DNA of 8,089 bases from Betaproteobacteria bacterium (GTDB taxonomy: Bacteria; Pseudomonadota; Gammaproteobacteria; Burkholderiales; SG8-39). Under the pieces are notes generated by a model that saw only the letters and a program-made list of their open reading frames with translations, had not been told where the DNA came from and searched no databases. Below, piece after piece: positions 6,856-8,089 of the stretch. A program made the position numbers and the translations under genes. The stretch lies in contig QYQC01000009.1 of assembly GCA_007280315.1 (NCBI GenBank), positions 1-8,089 on the forward strand. Direction: 5' to 3'. Within the stretch, counting starts at the first letter, position 1. Every line of letters starts with the position of its first letter.

Positions 6856-7081
6856 AATGTCTATTGTAAAAAGGTATTTTGGGGCGGAAGCAGATAATTC
6901 AAGGGGGCTTGACGCTGCATCCGAGGTGACTGGAACACGATTCCGCGCCAAGGTGCCGTGCGTTCCTGGCTGTCACGGGGTGCAGATGCGTGGTCGCGCC
7001 TGGGCGCGCTTGCAGTAGGTAACGGATGCGCGCAATATGGATGCCACAGCGTTCGCTACAACCGTTCTATCTGGCGGTAAC

Positions 7082-7087
7082 GGGAGG
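7082..7087 (+). promoter_or_regulatory. Ribosome binding site that sets the start of the ClpP-like gene
   Basis: GGGAGG lies 9 nt before the ATG at 7097. The other in-frame ATG (7037) and internal GTG codons (for example 7187) lack a comparable site, so 7097 is preferred. Confidence 0.7.
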
Positions 7088-7096
7088 CACGGCGTA

Positions 7097-8089
7097 ATGG
7101 GAGGCGTTGGAACTTCTTTAGCGGATAGTGGGCAATCGCCGGCGAATCCGTCGAGTACGAACCCGTCGGTGGGCCTGCGCAACCGCGTGCGGTCTGAATC
7201 TGGCAGCGTGCGGCTCATTCCCGCGGTAATCACGACGCTGTTGTTCGCCCTTGTATTGCAACCATCTGAATCCTTGGCAGACTTGCTGTTCCGCAGCCTG
7301 GAATCAAAGGATGGACAGCAGTACTGGTCTTCGCTGAAGAGTTACGCCGATCCAGCGCAGACAGCCGAGGTTCGCGCCACCGTCGATGGCACTCAGGTTG
7401 CGGCGGAGGACGTGCAGGTGTTCCTCAACGGAAACATTACGTCGCACGACGTCTACGCCGCAAAGGTGATGGAAAATCTGCTCATGAGAGGCAGGCAGAC
7501 TATCGCCGGCAACACCGTATCGCTCGCCAGCAGCGGCGGCGAGGTTGATGCAGCCATGGAGTTGGGGCGCCTGCTGCGCAAGCTAAGGCTGTTCACGCTT
7601 GTCCCAAGCGGCGAGCAGTGCATGAGCTCCTGTGTATTCGCCTTCATGGGCGGCGACAGGCGCATGGTCGAGGGACGCATAGGTATTCATCGGCCCTATT
7701 TTTCGTCGACGCGCGAAGTCCGCGATCGCAGGTTGGTATACCGTCAGTTGCAAAAGAAGTTGCAGAATTACATAGACGAACTTGATTTCCCGCTGTCGCT
7801 GTATGAGGCGATGATGGCAGTGCCCGCGGAATCGGTAAACATGCTGACCCCGGCGGCGTTGAAGGAATTCTATCTGGAAGGGACGAGTCCATCGACGCAG
7901 GACGAGGTCGATGCGACCACTGCAAGGCATCTGGGCGTTACGGTTACGGAATATTTACAGCAGAAGGCGCAACTGCGGCCCTGCGCCGGATTCTTTGGTG
8001 CTGGCAGCGATTGTGAGCGCGAGGCGCAGAGCGCCCGGTCGCGCGCGGCGACTGCTGCCGACCGGCACGACCCGACGACGCACGGCGAC
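7097..8089 (+). CDS. Exported/membrane-anchored ClpP/crotonase-fold putative serine protease, 3'-truncated
   Basis: The frame is open for 331 codons from ATG 7097 to the window edge with no stop. The N-terminus is a Ser/Pro/Asn/Gly-rich stretch (1-27), then basic residues (28-39), then a hydrophobic segment (40-55) ending near SESLAD. This looks like a signal peptide or signal anchor, placing the rest in the periplasm. From about 104 the protein shows the ClpP/crotonase fold: VQVFLNGNIT; SLASSGGEVDAAMELGRLL (142-160, glycine turn for the oxyanion hole); EQCMSSCVFAFMGG (173-186), where Ser177 of the CxSxC motif is the likely nucleophile; and RIGIHRPYF (194-202), with His199 as the likely base. 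It resembles predicted periplasmic ClpP-like proteins (COG3904 type). A third acidic catalytic residue is not obvious; NMLTPAAL (249-256) sits where ClpP has its Asp. The visible C-terminus is polar and Ala/Arg-rich. The substrate is unknown. Confidence 0.75.
   Translation, partial: MGGVGTSLADSGQSPANPSSTNPSVGLRNRVRSESGSVRLIPAVITTLLFALVLQPSESLADLLFRSLESKDGQQYWSSLKSYADPAQTAEVRATVDGTQVAAEDVQVFLNGNITSHDVYAAKVMENLLMRGRQTIAGNTVSLASSGGEVDAAMELGRLLRKLRLFTLVPSGEQCMSSCVFAFMGGDRRMVEGRIGIHRPYFSSTREVRDRRLVYRQLQKKLQNYIDELDFPLSLYEAMMAVPAESVNMLTPAALKEFYLEGTSPSTQDEVDATTARHLGVTVTEYLQQKAQLRPCAGFFGAGSDCEREAQSARSRAATAADRHDPTTHGD

Larger units (their letters stand above)
6762..7096. other. Divergent intergenic region (335 bp)
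   Basis: This region separates yccA (leftward) from the ClpP-like gene (rightward), so promoters for both should lie here. It is less GC-rich near 6850-6900 than its surroundings. It holds a 10-bp palindrome (6820-6829), a 7-bp hairpin (6837-6855), and a possible minus-strand -35 box TTGACC (complement of 6805-6810) for yccA without a convincing -10. On the plus strand TTGACG at 6909-6914 resembles a -35 box, again without a good -10. The frame of the downstream gene is open from 7019, with an ATG at 7037 that has a weak ribosome site. No RNA gene or additional conserved coding sequence was recognised. Confidence 0.6.

Noticed and set aside
6909..6937. TTGACG as a -35 promoter box for the ClpP-like gene
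   Set aside because: At 16-18 bp spacing no sequence resembles a -10 box, so a promoter call is not supported.
7037..7096. Alternative upstream ATG (7037) for the ClpP-like protein
   Set aside because: It is in frame but poorly preceded by ribosome-binding sequence, and would lengthen an already long polar N-terminus; 7097 has GGGAGG at good spacing.
6973..7233. 86-codon minus-strand frame at the start of the ClpP-like gene
   Set aside because: It overlaps the 5' end of the plus-strand gene, lacks a recognisable motif, and has no evident ribosome-binding site; coding is not supported.

Overview
The window is GC-rich bacterial DNA that looks like a chromosomal segment of a Gram-negative proteobacterium, most likely a betaproteobacterium (inferred). 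The evidence is LPS inner-core heptose genes, a kinase-only RfaE1, and the order ugd, rfaE1, rfaD, cysM, which resembles clusters I know from Burkholderia and related betaproteobacteria. No phage, transposase, CRISPR, tRNA or rRNA was seen.

Positions 1-5986 hold six plus-strand genes. They are the 3' part of UDP-glucose 6-dehydrogenase (ugd), heptose-7-phosphate kinase (rfaE1/hldA), ADP-heptose 6-epimerase (rfaD/hldD), cysteine synthase B (cysM), a PolB-like DEDD 3'-5' exonuclease, and the 23S rRNA m5U methyltransferase RlmD. Most gaps are short: 11 nt between rfaE1 and rfaD, 54 nt before cysM, a 1-nt stop/start overlap from cysM to the exonuclease, and 3 nt from the exonuclease to rlmD. The exception is 136 nt between ugd and rfaE1, which holds an 81-bp palindromic repeat. 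The first three genes supply sugar nucleotides for the cell envelope. The last three are metabolic or nucleic-acid genes that appear to be co-transcribed with them.

Positions 5987-6761 hold a very strong palindromic terminator (perfect 16-bp stem, A-tract on one side and T-tract on the other). It lies between rlmD and a convergent minus-strand gene for a YccA-type Bax inhibitor-1 membrane protein, so it can stop transcription from both directions.

Positions 6762-7096 form a divergent intergenic region with two small palindromes and no confident promoter. From 7097 to the window edge there is a 3'-truncated plus-strand gene for an exported or membrane-anchored ClpP/crotonase-fold putative serine protease. 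It has SSGG, CxSxC and GIHRP motifs, and is the least standard gene here.

Most of the window is conserved housekeeping sequence. The points most worth a second look are the palindromic repeat inside the heptose cluster, the ClpP-like protein with its long N-terminal extension and Cys-flanked putative nucleophile, and the palindromes between the two divergent membrane/periplasm genes.
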